A stretch of DNA of 64,000 nucleotides from Aminobacter sp. AP02 (GTDB taxonomy: Bacteria; Pseudomonadota; Alphaproteobacteria; Rhizobiales; Rhizobiaceae): NCBI RefSeq assembly GCF_003148805.1, contig NZ_QGGX01000009.1, positions 124,001 to 188,000 on the forward strand. The letters are read 5' to 3'. Positions 24,286 through 32,811 of the stretch are shown here, piece by piece. The notes beneath the pieces were generated by a model. The model had not been told where the DNA came from. It worked only from the letters and a program-made list of their open reading frames with translations, and searched no databases. Position 1 is the stretch's first letter, and each line of letters begins with the position of its first letter. The position numbers were made by a program, and so were the translations under genes.

Positions 24286-24630
24286 TCACTCGTCGTCGCA
24301 GTAGCACTCGGCCGACGAGATTTCGTCATTCCAATCGCCAAGAGCACGAATGTTGCGACTAAATTCTTCCGCATCGCCCTGCATCCGTGTGTGTTCATAG
24401 ACCGTCAGAGTACAGCCGCGCGCGACACGGGCTGACGAAACACGGTCATTCCAGAACTGGCCGCCGCGAAAGCTGACTGCCTGGTCTGGACGCATGGGCA
24501 AGGCGCGGCCGCCAAATGAATTGTGCTCATACATCTCGCAGGCAACGTCCTCATCGTCGTAGTACTGCGCGCTGGCGCTGCCGATCATCAATGCCGACGC
24601 GAAGGCGGCGATTGCTGCAAGACGTTTCAT
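24286..24630 (-). CDS. Secreted beta/gamma-crystallin-fold protein
   Basis: A 114-aa protein with a signal peptide (residues 1-21, ending G-S-A-S-A). The mature part has two Greek-key-like repeats: C-E-M-Y-E-H-N-S-F-G-G-R near 31 and L-T-V-Y-E-H-T-R-M-Q-G-D near 77. The tyrosine corners and the W-N-D pairs (F-W-N-D, D-W-N-D) are typical of bacterial beta/gamma-crystallins, which often bind calcium. The C-terminus is acidic with Cys-Tyr-Cys. I chose the ATG at 24630 because GAGAGGA is properly spaced from it; an ATG at 24639 is too close. Confidence 0.8.
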   Translation of the reverse strand: MKRLAAIAAFASALMIGSASAQYYDDEDVACEMYEHNSFGGRALPMRPDQAVSFRGGQFWNDRVSSARVARGCTLTVYEHTRMQGDAEEFSRNIRALGDWNDEISSAECYCDDE

Positions 24631-24735
24631 GATTCTCATTTCCTCTCAGGCTGCATCCCCGCCGGCGTAGTGATGCGATGCCCGTGGCCAAAATTTGGCG
24701 CCCGGTGTGATCGCAGAGGATGAGTTGCGTCGGCC

Positions 24736-25578
24736 TTATCGGCTATCGAACAGCCAGGATCGATCGCGCCATAGCTTCTCGCCGGCTAGGCAATCGTATT
24801 TCAGCTGCGCCTGAGCAAGCACGACTGGCGGATATGCGGCCTCTTCGGTCGCCCACTGACGTGAAGCGGGGCCGGCAAGTTCCATCACCAGCTTTCGCCT
24901 TATCGCTTCGGGAAATTGCGACCAGTCATTGACCGGGATCATGAAGGCGCCCGGTCCGCCGATGACGCAATCGGCATAGTAGCGGTCGAGATCCTCGACG
25001 TCGTAAGCGTTGCCGAAGCCGCCATTTGTCATCAGCGGCAGGCCGTTGATGGTTATGCCTTGTGCGACCGCCGCGTCTCGCATGATGTCAACGGGAGGTC
25101 CCTGGTTGTTTGGTCCGTCTCCGGAAATGTCGATCACCCGTTTCATGCCATGGTAGGTGCTTTCGGCAAACAGGTCGCTGCCAAACTCGAGGGCGCTGGA
25201 TATCGAAGTCCGTCGCGCGCTGTTGGGGGGCTTGGCCGAGAGTTGGTCCACCACGCGCTCGGCATCAGCACGGTTTGCAATCACAGTCCATGGCACGATG
25301 ACGATTTGTGACGTCGAGCCTGCCCACTCGACATAGGTGACGGCAATCTTGCCGTAGGCGCCCTGTGCGATCGCCTCCAACACGCGGTCATCGGTGAGCG
25401 CGGCGGCATAGCCGTGGCGCTGGATCTCGAGTTCGTCGGGCGACATGGACAGCGAGACGTCGACGGCAAGCACCAATTCGACATCGACCTGTTCGGCAGC
25501 AAGCGATTGAGACAGCAGCCCAAACCCCAGCGCCAGCGCGGCGCCGCCTGCAAGAAGAGCTTTGGCCGCAGCAGACAT
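24736..25578 (-). CDS. DUF1194 (VWA-like) secreted protein
   Basis: A 280-aa protein with a signal peptide (about 1-28) and a VWA-like fold. The MIDAS-type motif is V-D-V-S-L-S-M-S near residue 40, and D-I-S-G-D-G-P-N-N-Q-G near 150 is a DUF1194 hallmark. It is probably periplasmic. Function is unknown; homologues are common in Rhizobiales. The neighbours give no further clue. Confidence 0.87.
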   Translation of the reverse strand: MSAAAKALLAGGAALALGFGLLSQSLAAEQVDVELVLAVDVSLSMSPDELEIQRHGYAAALTDDRVLEAIAQGAYGKIAVTYVEWAGSTSQIVIVPWTVIANRADAERVVDQLSAKPPNSARRTSISSALEFGSDLFAESTYHGMKRVIDISGDGPNNQGPPVDIMRDAAVAQGITINGLPLMTNGGFGNAYDVEDLDRYYADCVIGGPGAFMIPVNDWSQFPEAIRRKLVMELAGPASRQWATEEAAYPPVVLAQAQLKYDCLAGEKLWRDRSWLFDSR

Positions 25579-25613
25579 TTCCCAAGGGTAAGCGAGAATT
25601 GCTTACTTCAAAA

Positions 25614-25643
25614 GAAAAGCCCGGCTAGAAAACCGGGCTTTTC
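25614..25643 (-). terminator. Intrinsic terminator near the end of the 25702 dehydrogenase gene
   Basis: The 11-base arms GAAAAGCCCGG (25614-25624) and CCGGGCTTTTC (25633-25643) have U-rich ends on both strands. It lies about 60 bases past the leftward stop at 25702. Confidence 0.75.
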
Positions 25644-25701
25644 ATTCACAATGTTGCGAAGTGTCGGCGCTCGCCGATGTCTCGTAGCAACGCGTCCCCC
25701 G

Positions 25702-28263
25702 TCAACTGCGCGGCTTCAGGTTCTCCGGGTCGTAGAGCGGCTTGTAGCCGATCCCGACGACCTCGACCGGGTAGGTTTCGGCGAAATACTCGACATTCAG
25801 CTTGCGACCTTCCTGGGCATAGGCATGCGGCAGGTAGGCGAGCGCGATGTTCTTGCCGATCGTCGGGCCGAAGGCGATGGACGTCGTGTAAGAGCGACGG
25901 CCGAGTGTGTCGATTAGCACCTCGCCGGTTTCCGGATCCATGACCGGCAGTGTGCCGACAGGGTAGCGTTTCACCCCGCTCTTGTCGGTATTCTCGGTCA
26001 TCATCAGCGTGCAGAGCATGGCGGGCTGGTGGTCGCGTGCCTTGTATTCCAGGTGTTTGGCCTTACCGCGGAAGTCGGCTTCCTTGACCTTGGGGCGGGC
26101 AAGGTCAGCCTCGATGAGATTGTACTGGGTAAGAAGGTCCGCGTTCTGCAGGCGCAGGCTCTTTTCCATGCGGCGCGAATTGGCGTAGGTCTCGACGCCG
26201 AAAGCCATGACGCCGGTGGCGCGCAACGCATCCCAGACGGCTAGGCCGTCCTGGTACTTCATGTGCAGTTCCCAGCCCTGCTCGCCGACATAGGAGATGC
26301 GGAAGGCGGTGACAGATTTGCTGGCAATCTCGATCTGCTTGATGGCGGCGAAAGCGAAGTTTTCCTGGTCGAGGCCGGCAGGATCAGCAACCACTTTCTT
26401 CAGCGTATCGCGGGCGTTCGGTCCCCAGATGCCAATGGTGATGAATTTTTCCGAGACATCGGTGATCATGACATCAAGGCCGCGGTCTTCAGCGACGCGC
26501 TTCATGTAGTGGAAGTCGCGCGGGCCGGCGTCGGCGCCGTTCACAAGGCGGCAGCGGTCGGCCATGCGGAAGACGGTGAAGTCGGCCCGCACCATGCCCT
26601 CGTCGTCGAGAAAGTGGGTGTAGATGCCCTTGCCGATGTTGCCATCGCCGCCGATCTTGGCTGCGCAAAGCCATTCCAGCAGTTCGACATGGTCAGGCCC
26701 CTCGATGTCGACCATGTGGAAATGACTGAGGTTGACGATGCCGCAATCCTCGCTCATTGCGAGATGCTCGGCATTCGACACGCGCCAGAAATGGCGGCTG
26801 TCCCATTCGTTCTCGCGCACCGGCACGCGGTTGCCATATTTTTCCAGGAGATGCTCGTTGGCCTTGTAGCCATGCGCGCGCTCCCAGCCACCGAGTTCCA
26901 TGAAATAGCCGCCGAGTTCAACCTCGCGCTCGTAGAACGGCGAACGCTTGACGTTGCGGCCGGTGGCATATGGCTCGCGGGTGTGCACGGCGGGGAAGTA
27001 GATTTTTTGCGCGGCCTCGAAAGTGCGGCCTTCGATGAACTTCTCTTGCAGTTGGTGCGGGTAGAAGCGGGCATAGTCGATCGAGTTGTGGTCGATCTCG
27101 GTGCGCCCGTCCGTCATCCAGTCGGCGATCAGCTTGCCATATCCGGGGCCGTCCTTCACCCAGATGGCAACGCAGTACCACAGGCCGCGCACCTTCTGGC
27201 TTTCGCCGCAGGACGGGCCGCCGGCGGCGGAGACCTGCAACAGACCATTGAAGGAATGGCTTTCGTTGTAGCCGATCTCGCCTAGGATCGGCGTCAGTTC
27301 CATGGCGCGCTCCAGCGGCTCCATGATCTGTTCCATGTCGAGGTCGCGCTGCGACGGCGACAGGCGCGCCTCATGCTTTTCGAGGATCTCGCGCGGATGG
27401 CAAAGGCGCGGATTGGTGGTCTCGTAGTAGCCCCACTCGATCTGGCCGCCCTCCGTCGTCCTGGGGTCGCCCGTGTCGCGCATATAGGCGGAGTTGCCCT
27501 GATCGCGCAGAAGCGGGTAGCCGATTTCCTTGCCCGTGCCTTCGAACTCGTTGTAGGGGCCGAAGAAGGTGAGCGGATGGTCGACCGGCATGACTGGCAG
27601 GTCCTCGCCGACCATTTCGGCGATCAAACGGCCCCAGATGCCGGCGCAGACGATGACGTGATCGGCCATGATCGTGCCGCGATGGGTGACCACGCCCTTG
27701 ATGCGTCCCTTCTCGACGATCAGCGATGTCGCCGGCGTGTTGCCGAAGACTTGCAGCTTACCCGACTTCTCGGCGGCATCGACCAACTTGCCGGCGACGG
27801 TCTGCGATCGCGGGATGACGAGGCCGGCATCCGGATCGAACATGCCGCCCATGACCTGATCTTCCTCGATCAGTGGGAACATCGCCTTGATTTCGGACGG
27901 CGAAACGTAGTGCGCGCGTGTGCCAAACGCCTTTGCGGAGGAGAGCTTGCGCTTGATCTCTTCCATCCAGGTATCGTCGCCCGTGCGGGCGACTTCGAGA
28001 CCGCCGATGCGGGCGTAGTGGCCCATCTTTTCGTAGAAGTCGATCGAGTATTGCGTCGTCCAGACGGAGAGATAGTCGTGGCTGGTGGTGTAGCAGAAGT
28101 CCGAGGCATGCGCCGTCGAGCCGATGTCGGTCGGCACGCCCGACTTGTCGATGCCGACGATATCGTCCCAACCACGCTCGATCAGGTGATGGGCAATCGA
28201 TGCGCCCACGATACCGCCAAGCCCGATGATGACGACCTTCGCCTTGTTCGGAAACTCTGCCAT
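25702..28263 (-). CDS. FAD/GcvT-fused dehydrogenase, dimethylglycine/sarcosine dehydrogenase family (1)
   Basis: An 853-aa protein. The N-terminal DAO-type FAD domain (1-400) leads to a linker domain and a C-terminal GcvT aminomethyltransferase part (from about 470). The covalent-flavin motif is G48-S-T-A-H52, with the His in the position of the histidyl-FAD of dimethylglycine and sarcosine dehydrogenases. The dinucleotide motif is G-L-G-G-I-V-G, one residue longer than the usual G-x-G-x-x-G. Expected chemistry: oxidative N-demethylation with the methyl trapped as methylene-THF. The substrate is unknown. A TGTCGCAAA motif lies 65-76 bases upstream. It is a single-gene unit with its own terminator. 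Confidence 0.9.
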   Translation of the reverse strand: MAEFPNKAKVVIIGLGGIVGASIAHHLIERGWDDIVGIDKSGVPTDIGSTAHASDFCYTTSHDYLSVWTTQYSIDFYEKMGHYARIGGLEVARTGDDTWMEEIKRKLSSAKAFGTRAHYVSPSEIKAMFPLIEEDQVMGGMFDPDAGLVIPRSQTVAGKLVDAAEKSGKLQVFGNTPATSLIVEKGRIKGVVTHRGTIMADHVIVCAGIWGRLIAEMVGEDLPVMPVDHPLTFFGPYNEFEGTGKEIGYPLLRDQGNSAYMRDTGDPRTTEGGQIEWGYYETTNPRLCHPREILEKHEARLSPSQRDLDMEQIMEPLERAMELTPILGEIGYNESHSFNGLLQVSAAGGPSCGESQKVRGLWYCVAIWVKDGPGYGKLIADWMTDGRTEIDHNSIDYARFYPHQLQEKFIEGRTFEAAQKIYFPAVHTREPYATGRNVKRSPFYEREVELGGYFMELGGWERAHGYKANEHLLEKYGNRVPVRENEWDSRHFWRVSNAEHLAMSEDCGIVNLSHFHMVDIEGPDHVELLEWLCAAKIGGDGNIGKGIYTHFLDDEGMVRADFTVFRMADRCRLVNGADAGPRDFHYMKRVAEDRGLDVMITDVSEKFITIGIWGPNARDTLKKVVADPAGLDQENFAFAAIKQIEIASKSVTAFRISYVGEQGWELHMKYQDGLAVWDALRATGVMAFGVETYANSRRMEKSLRLQNADLLTQYNLIEADLARPKVKEADFRGKAKHLEYKARDHQPAMLCTLMMTENTDKSGVKRYPVGTLPVMDPETGEVLIDTLGRRSYTTSIAFGPTIGKNIALAYLPHAYAQEGRKLNVEYFAETYPVEVVGIGYKPLYDPENLKPRS

Positions 28264-28327
28264 TGCCCACGACTCCGCGATGATTTTGCCGGCAGACTAT
28301 AGAGCGGCGCGCCGCGAGTGCAGCCTG

Positions 28328-28339
28328 TTTGCGACATTG
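28328..28339. promoter_or_regulatory. TGTCGCAAA-type motif upstream of the 25702 dehydrogenase gene
   Basis: The 12-mer TTTGCGACATTG is identical to 14147-14158. Relative to the leftward gene it reads CAATGTCGCAAA about 65-76 bases before the ATG. A further TGTCGC lies at 28420-28425. Confidence 0.5.
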
Positions 28340-28485
28340 CCAAAAAGCCGCGCGACTTCGCTGAAATGATAGCAGGCGCGGGCGTCGTTATTGGCGCTAC
28401 CAAGCCCCCTTAACGCTTTTGTCGCCCTTTACCTATAGTTGTGGCGCCAATCGACAATTCCGTCTGGCTGGCAGCACGATACGAG

Positions 28486-30234
28486 ATGAATACGACCGTC
28501 AACCCACCTTCGGCATCCATTGGCAGCCTCATCACAGAACGGGCAAAAAGTCCCCTCTTCCTTCTGGCGGCTGCATTTCTGATCGTATGTGTGCTGCTCG
28601 CCTTGCCCCTCGTAGTGCCGATCGGTCCGATGTATTGGGACGTGCTGATCTACTACGATGCGTCAAATCGCATTTTCGAAGGCCAGGTGCCGGTCATCGA
28701 CTTCTTCACGCCCGTCGGCCCGCTCGGCTACTACCTCTTTGCGGGCTGGGTGACGCTATTCCCCAACGCACAGCCGGCACTTCTGGCGCACTGGTCCCTG
28801 CTTTTGGTCACCGCGCCGTTGATGGCCCTGGTGCTGTGGGATGTAGGCCAGCGGTCGCGCGGCATCGGTTTTGCGGTGTTGGTGCCGTTCTTGGTTTTCG
28901 TGCTGCTGCCCTTCAACACCCGCGAATTTTATCCGTTCCCCGGTTCCGATGCCTTTGGCATCTACAACCGCCAAGTCTGCCAGATGCTGTACGTGCTGGT
29001 CGCGGCCTTGATGTTCGTGCGCAACCGCTACCTGCTGGTAGCGCTGGTCGCCCTCATCATGACCGCGCTGTTCTTTCTCAAGATCACTGGATTTGTCGCT
29101 GGCGGCGTCATCGCCGCCTATGCCTTCTTCGCCGGCCGCGTGAAATTCCGTTATGCACTTGAGGCATTGACCATCTTTGCCATCGCCCTTGCCGTCATCG
29201 AACTGGCTTCCGGGATGGTCAGTCAGTATGTGATGGACGTTCTCAGGCTGGTGCAGATGAACAGCGGCACGCTGCTGCCACGTTTCCTCCAATCGGCGTC
29301 CATCAATTTCGGTGTCGTCCTCGCAGCTTCAGCCTTGGCAATTGTCTTGCTTTGGTCAGATCGCCAGAAGCTGTTGGAGCGGTTCTCTTCAGGACGCAAG
29401 ACTTCGCTGGCCAGCGCGGTTTCAACGGTCCTCGATCACCACGGCCTTTGGCTATTTGCGGTGGTTTTCGCGGGAATCCTTTTTGAGACGCAGAACACCG
29501 GCAGCCAGGCCTTCATTTTCCTCGCACCCCTGGTGGTAGCGATCCTGCTCAAGGCGCCCAAGCTTCTCGGCAAGCCGGTCGTATTGCTTTCGGTCTTGGG
29601 GCTCTCCGCAGCCATCGTGTTGCCGCCTGCCTTGTTCGTCATCGAACGCGCGGCACGTACCTACATCGGCTCGGTAAAGAACCAGCCGTTGGCGCAGCGC
29701 AATCTGCGCACGCTGGGCGCAGTCAATATGCGCAGCGAAGTCGCCGTACGTGCAGAGCACATGCTGAACTTCTATCCCGAGCATCGTTCGCTCTACACCG
29801 ACCTCACCAACGCCGGCGAGTTGCCGACACCGGTTCTTTATTCCGACTACGACTTCCAGATCACCTATCTGGGCAATGTCGACGCGGCGATCGACTCCAT
29901 TCGCAAGCTGGAATCCGACAAGGGCATCCGCTTCGATACGCTGATGTCACTGAACTTCGTTAATCCGTTCCCCTGGCTGATGGACCGTTCGGCACCGCTT
30001 CACATTGCGATCGGCGCCGATCCGACACGCGCCGTTCCCGACCCCGGCTCGACCGAGGAAGGCGCAGTGGCGCAAGCCGATCTCATTTTGCTGCCAACCT
30101 GTCCGCCGACAACAGCCAATGCCATGCTCTACGACATGTACAAGAGCGCGTTGACCCAGCATCGCCGCATTCAACTCGACGCCTGCTATGATGCCTTCGT
30201 CCATCCCAGGTTCTTCGACGCATTGGACAGATAA
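28486..30234 (+). CDS. GT-C-like polytopic membrane protein (possible polyprenyl-phosphate sugar transferase)
   Basis: A 582-aa membrane protein with ten or more hydrophobic segments from residue 24 to about 390 and a periplasmic C-terminal domain. The first loop, Y-W-D-V-L-I-Y-Y-D-A-S-N-R-I-F-E-G, then I-D-F-F-T-P-V-G-P-L-G-Y-Y, is typical of GT-C glycosyltransferases such as ArnT/GT39 types, with candidate catalytic Asp residues. It is convergent with, and shares a terminator with, the genes for a polyprenyl-phosphate-pentose pathway, so it could use that donor. The frame is open from GTG 28441; I prefer the ATG at 28486. Confidence 0.7.
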   Translation: MNTTVNPPSASIGSLITERAKSPLFLLAAAFLIVCVLLALPLVVPIGPMYWDVLIYYDASNRIFEGQVPVIDFFTPVGPLGYYLFAGWVTLFPNAQPALLAHWSLLLVTAPLMALVLWDVGQRSRGIGFAVLVPFLVFVLLPFNTREFYPFPGSDAFGIYNRQVCQMLYVLVAALMFVRNRYLLVALVALIMTALFFLKITGFVAGGVIAAYAFFAGRVKFRYALEALTIFAIALAVIELASGMVSQYVMDVLRLVQMNSGTLLPRFLQSASINFGVVLAASALAIVLLWSDRQKLLERFSSGRKTSLASAVSTVLDHHGLWLFAVVFAGILFETQNTGSQAFIFLAPLVVAILLKAPKLLGKPVVLLSVLGLSAAIVLPPALFVIERAARTYIGSVKNQPLAQRNLRTLGAVNMRSEVAVRAEHMLNFYPEHRSLYTDLTNAGELPTPVLYSDYDFQITYLGNVDAAIDSIRKLESDKGIRFDTLMSLNFVNPFPWLMDRSAPLHIAIGADPTRAVPDPGSTEEGAVAQADLILLPTCPPTTANAMLYDMYKSALTQHRRIQLDACYDAFVHPRFFDALDR

Positions 30235-30260
30235 GCAGGCCCGGCACCGTGCATGAAAAC

Positions 30261-30292
30261 AAAAAAGCCGGGGCGCAGGCCCCGGCTTTTTT
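30261..30292. terminator. Bidirectional intrinsic terminator
   Basis: AAAAAAGCCGGGG and CCCCGGCTTTTTT are perfectly complementary with a six-base loop. Runs of A and T on both flanks let it serve the rightward membrane-protein gene and the leftward aminotransferase operon. Confidence 0.92.
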
Positions 30293-30319
30293 GTTCGTCC
30301 AGCAAGAAGCAGGCGCGCC

Positions 30320-31798
30320 CTACTTGACCTGACTTTTGACGAAGTCCTTGACGATCGAGACAATGCCGCGCCCGAGCAGGCTGTCGAGCGCAGCTATCAG
30401 CACGTCGACATCGGCGCGGCTGCAGGTCAACGGCGGCAACAGGCGCACCACGTTGCGATTATATTCGGTGAAGGCGACCAGCACATCGTAGTCGCGCAGC
30501 AGCAACGCGCCGACAAAACCGGAGAGCGAGCCCTTGAGCTTGTCGTCGAGCACGCTGACTACCGGGCGCAACACCATCGGCAATGTCTGCGAGAAGTCGT
30601 GGAATTCGAGCCCTACCATCAGGCCCTGGCCACGCACTTCCTTGATGATCTTGGGGTACTTCGCCTGGAGTTCCTCAAGCCGCGCCAGAAGATAGGCACC
30701 GGTGGTGGCCGAGTTCTCGATCAGGCCCTCGTCATAGAGCACACTGAGCGTCTCGATTGCGGTGACGCAGCCCTCGCCGATGCCGCCGAAGGTCGCCATG
30801 GCATGGATCATCGCCGTCTTGGGCGTGCCATAGGCCTTCATGTAGACCTCGCGACGCGCGATCATCGCTGCCATTGCGGCTTTACCGCCGCCGAGCGACT
30901 TGGCGACCGCAGTGATGTCGGGCACCACATCATAGTGCTCGAAGGCGTAGAAGCGCCCCGAACGGCCAACGCCACATTGCACTTCGTCGGCAACCCAGAT
31001 CACGCCGTATTTGTCGCAAAGGGCGCGCAGCTTTTGCCAGTATTCGGCCGGCGCCTTGTTGATACCGCCGCCGCCCTGGATGGTTTCGAGCACGATGGCT
31101 CCGATGGCTTTGTCGGAACGGAACGCGGCCTCGACCGCATCAATATCGCCAAAGGGCACGCGCACAGTGTTGTCGGTGAGCCTGAACTCACCGCGATAAA
31201 GCGCACCGTCCGTGACGGAGAGCACACCCTTGGTCTTTCCGTGGAACGAGTTCTCGGCATAGACGATCTTGGGACGCGCCGGACCCGCGGCACGTTCGGC
31301 GAGCTTCACCGCCGCTTCCATCGCCTCGGAGCCGGACGAGCCGAAAAACACCATGTCGAGATCGCCAGGCGAGATCTGCGCCAGATTGTAGGCAAGCGCC
31401 GACGCATATTGCGACATGAAGGCGATGCCGATCTCGTGGCGCTTCTCGTCCTGAAACTTCTTGCGCGCCTCGAGCACGCGCGGGTGATTGTGGCCGAGAG
31501 CGAGCGAACCGAAGCCGCCGAAGAAATCGAGGATCTTGCGGCCGTTCTGGTCGACGTAGTGCATGCCCTCGGCGCGTTCGATCTTGATCTTGTGGAAGCC
31601 GAGCAGCTTCATGAAATGCAGCTGGCCGGGATTGAGATGCGCCTTGAACAGGTCGGTCATCTTGGCGACGTCGAGCGCCTTGGCTTGCTCGACGGACATC
31701 AGGTTCGGCTTGGCGAGCTTTGCCGAAGTCATTGCCGGCGCCACAGCGACAGCATGCGAATGAGCCGTATCCGGCTTGGTGACCAGCGTCATGTTCAT
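30320..31798 (-). CDS. Class III PLP-dependent aminotransferase
   Basis: A 492-aa fold-type I enzyme. The substrate/PLP motifs are F-G-G-F-G-S-L-A-L-G-H-N-H-P near 93-106, F-G-S-S-G-S-E-A near 152, D271-E-V-Q-C-G-V-G-R-S-G, and the PLP lysine K300 in A-V-A-K-S-L-G-G-G. It is related at motif level to ornithine/4-aminobutyrate aminotransferases and to HpnO. It starts five bases after the SDR stop and is the last gene of the UbiA/DprE1-like operon. It may aminate a keto-sugar intermediate, which is inference. The start at 31798 or the ATG at 31792 (better spaced from AGAGGA) are both possible. Confidence 0.88.
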   Translation of the reverse strand: MNMTLVTKPDTAHSHAVAVAPAMTSAKLAKPNLMSVEQAKALDVAKMTDLFKAHLNPGQLHFMKLLGFHKIKIERAEGMHYVDQNGRKILDFFGGFGSLALGHNHPRVLEARKKFQDEKRHEIGIAFMSQYASALAYNLAQISPGDLDMVFFGSSGSEAMEAAVKLAERAAGPARPKIVYAENSFHGKTKGVLSVTDGALYRGEFRLTDNTVRVPFGDIDAVEAAFRSDKAIGAIVLETIQGGGGINKAPAEYWQKLRALCDKYGVIWVADEVQCGVGRSGRFYAFEHYDVVPDITAVAKSLGGGKAAMAAMIARREVYMKAYGTPKTAMIHAMATFGGIGEGCVTAIETLSVLYDEGLIENSATTGAYLLARLEELQAKYPKIIKEVRGQGLMVGLEFHDFSQTLPMVLRPVVSVLDDKLKGSLSGFVGALLLRDYDVLVAFTEYNRNVVRLLPPLTCSRADVDVLIAALDSLLGRGIVSIVKDFVKSQVK

Positions 31799-31803
31799 AT
31801 CCT

Positions 31804-32811
31804 CTATTCGGCCGGGGCGTGCTGCGCGGCCGCAGCGACGCCGTCCTTCTTGGCGCGATATTCCTTGTAGGCGGCGATCAGCATGTCTTCGTCGCGATAC
31901 TTCGGCACCCAGCCGAGCTGCCGCTCGCCCTTGGAAACGTCGAGCACACACTCTTCGTCGGCGATCAGATATTGCTCGGGATCCATGATCGGCATGTTCA
32001 TCAGGTCGAGAAGGTCGAGCGTGCGCTTGACCGCCCAGGCGGGCGTCGGCAGCAGGATCGATTTCGAGCCGGCATGCTTGACCAGATCGCCCAGCAGCTT
32101 GCGCACCGGCGGCGGGTTGAGCGAACCAAGATTGTAGGCCTCGTTGGGTACGCCGGCCTTCCAGGCAAGGCGAGCGGCCTCCGCGCAGTCGAACACCGAG
32201 ATGAACTGATACGGGTTCTTGCCCGAACCGATCATCGGAACCGGAAGATTCCAGTCGATCAGCTTGAACAGTTTTTCCAGGATGCCGAGCCGGCCCGGGC
32301 CGATGATCAGGCGTGGGCGAAACAGCGAAATGTTCATGCCGCGCGTCCGCCATTCGGCCGCCAGTTCCTCGGTCTTCTGTTTCGACCAGCCATATTCTCC
32401 AAGCGGCGCCACCGGATGCTCTTCGGTCATCGGCTGGGTTAGCGTGTGCCCGTAGATCATGTCGGTCGTGTAGTGGATCAGCTTTGGCGCGGCTGCATGA
32501 TCCATCGCCTTGATGATGTTTTCGGTGCCGAAATAATTGACCGGGAAGAAGAAGTCGTGGCGCTTGGCCCTGACCTGCAGCGGCGACAGCATCTTGGCCG
32601 AGAGGTTGTAGACCATATCGTCAGCCTTGATACCGACGGCTGCGATCGCAGCCGGATCGGTAACGTCGCAATGGACGAAGCGCACGTTGCGGTAATGCGT
32701 GAGCTCGCTCTTGACTATGTCGGCAACAACAACTTCTTCGCCGTCGGCAATCAGTTTGGGCGCAAGATGACGACCGACGAAGCCGTCGCCGCCAAAAATG
32801 ATATGTCTCAT
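31804..32811 (-). CDS. NAD-dependent epimerase/dehydratase (extended SDR)
   Basis: A 335-aa extended SDR. The N-terminal motif is I-F-G-G-D-G-F-V-G-R-H. The catalytic Y-G-W-S-K matches Y-x3-K, with T-T-D-M as the Ser/Thr region. In mycobacteria the DprE1 product is reduced by the SDR DprE2. This SDR is of the extended sugar-nucleotide type, so it could be a DprE2 analogue or an epimerase acting elsewhere in the pathway. The start overlaps the small membrane protein stop by four bases. Confidence 0.88.
   Translation of the reverse strand: MRHIIFGGDGFVGRHLAPKLIADGEEVVVADIVKSELTHYRNVRFVHCDVTDPAAIAAVGIKADDMVYNLSAKMLSPLQVRAKRHDFFFPVNYFGTENIIKAMDHAAAPKLIHYTTDMIYGHTLTQPMTEEHPVAPLGEYGWSKQKTEELAAEWRTRGMNISLFRPRLIIGPGRLGILEKLFKLIDWNLPVPMIGSGKNPYQFISVFDCAEAARLAWKAGVPNEAYNLGSLNPPPVRKLLGDLVKHAGSKSILLPTPAWAVKRTLDLLDLMNMPIMDPEQYLIADEECVLDVSKGERQLGWVPKYRDEDMLIAAYKEYRAKKDGVAAAAQHAPAE

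Noticed and set aside
31012-31020. TGTCGCAAA copy inside the aminotransferase gene
   Set aside because: It encodes Cys-Asp-Lys codons in a conserved segment, so it is explained by coding sequence and not counted as a regulatory site.
30320-31798. HpnO-type hopanoid aminotransferase assignment
   Set aside because: Motifs are shared across class III aminotransferases. No other hopanoid gene is present, and the operon points to polyprenyl-phosphate sugars.
31799-32353. N-terminal extension of the class III aminotransferase
   Set aside because: It overlaps the SDR gene in another frame and reads as Arg/Ala-rich noise. The family N-terminus starts near 31798.
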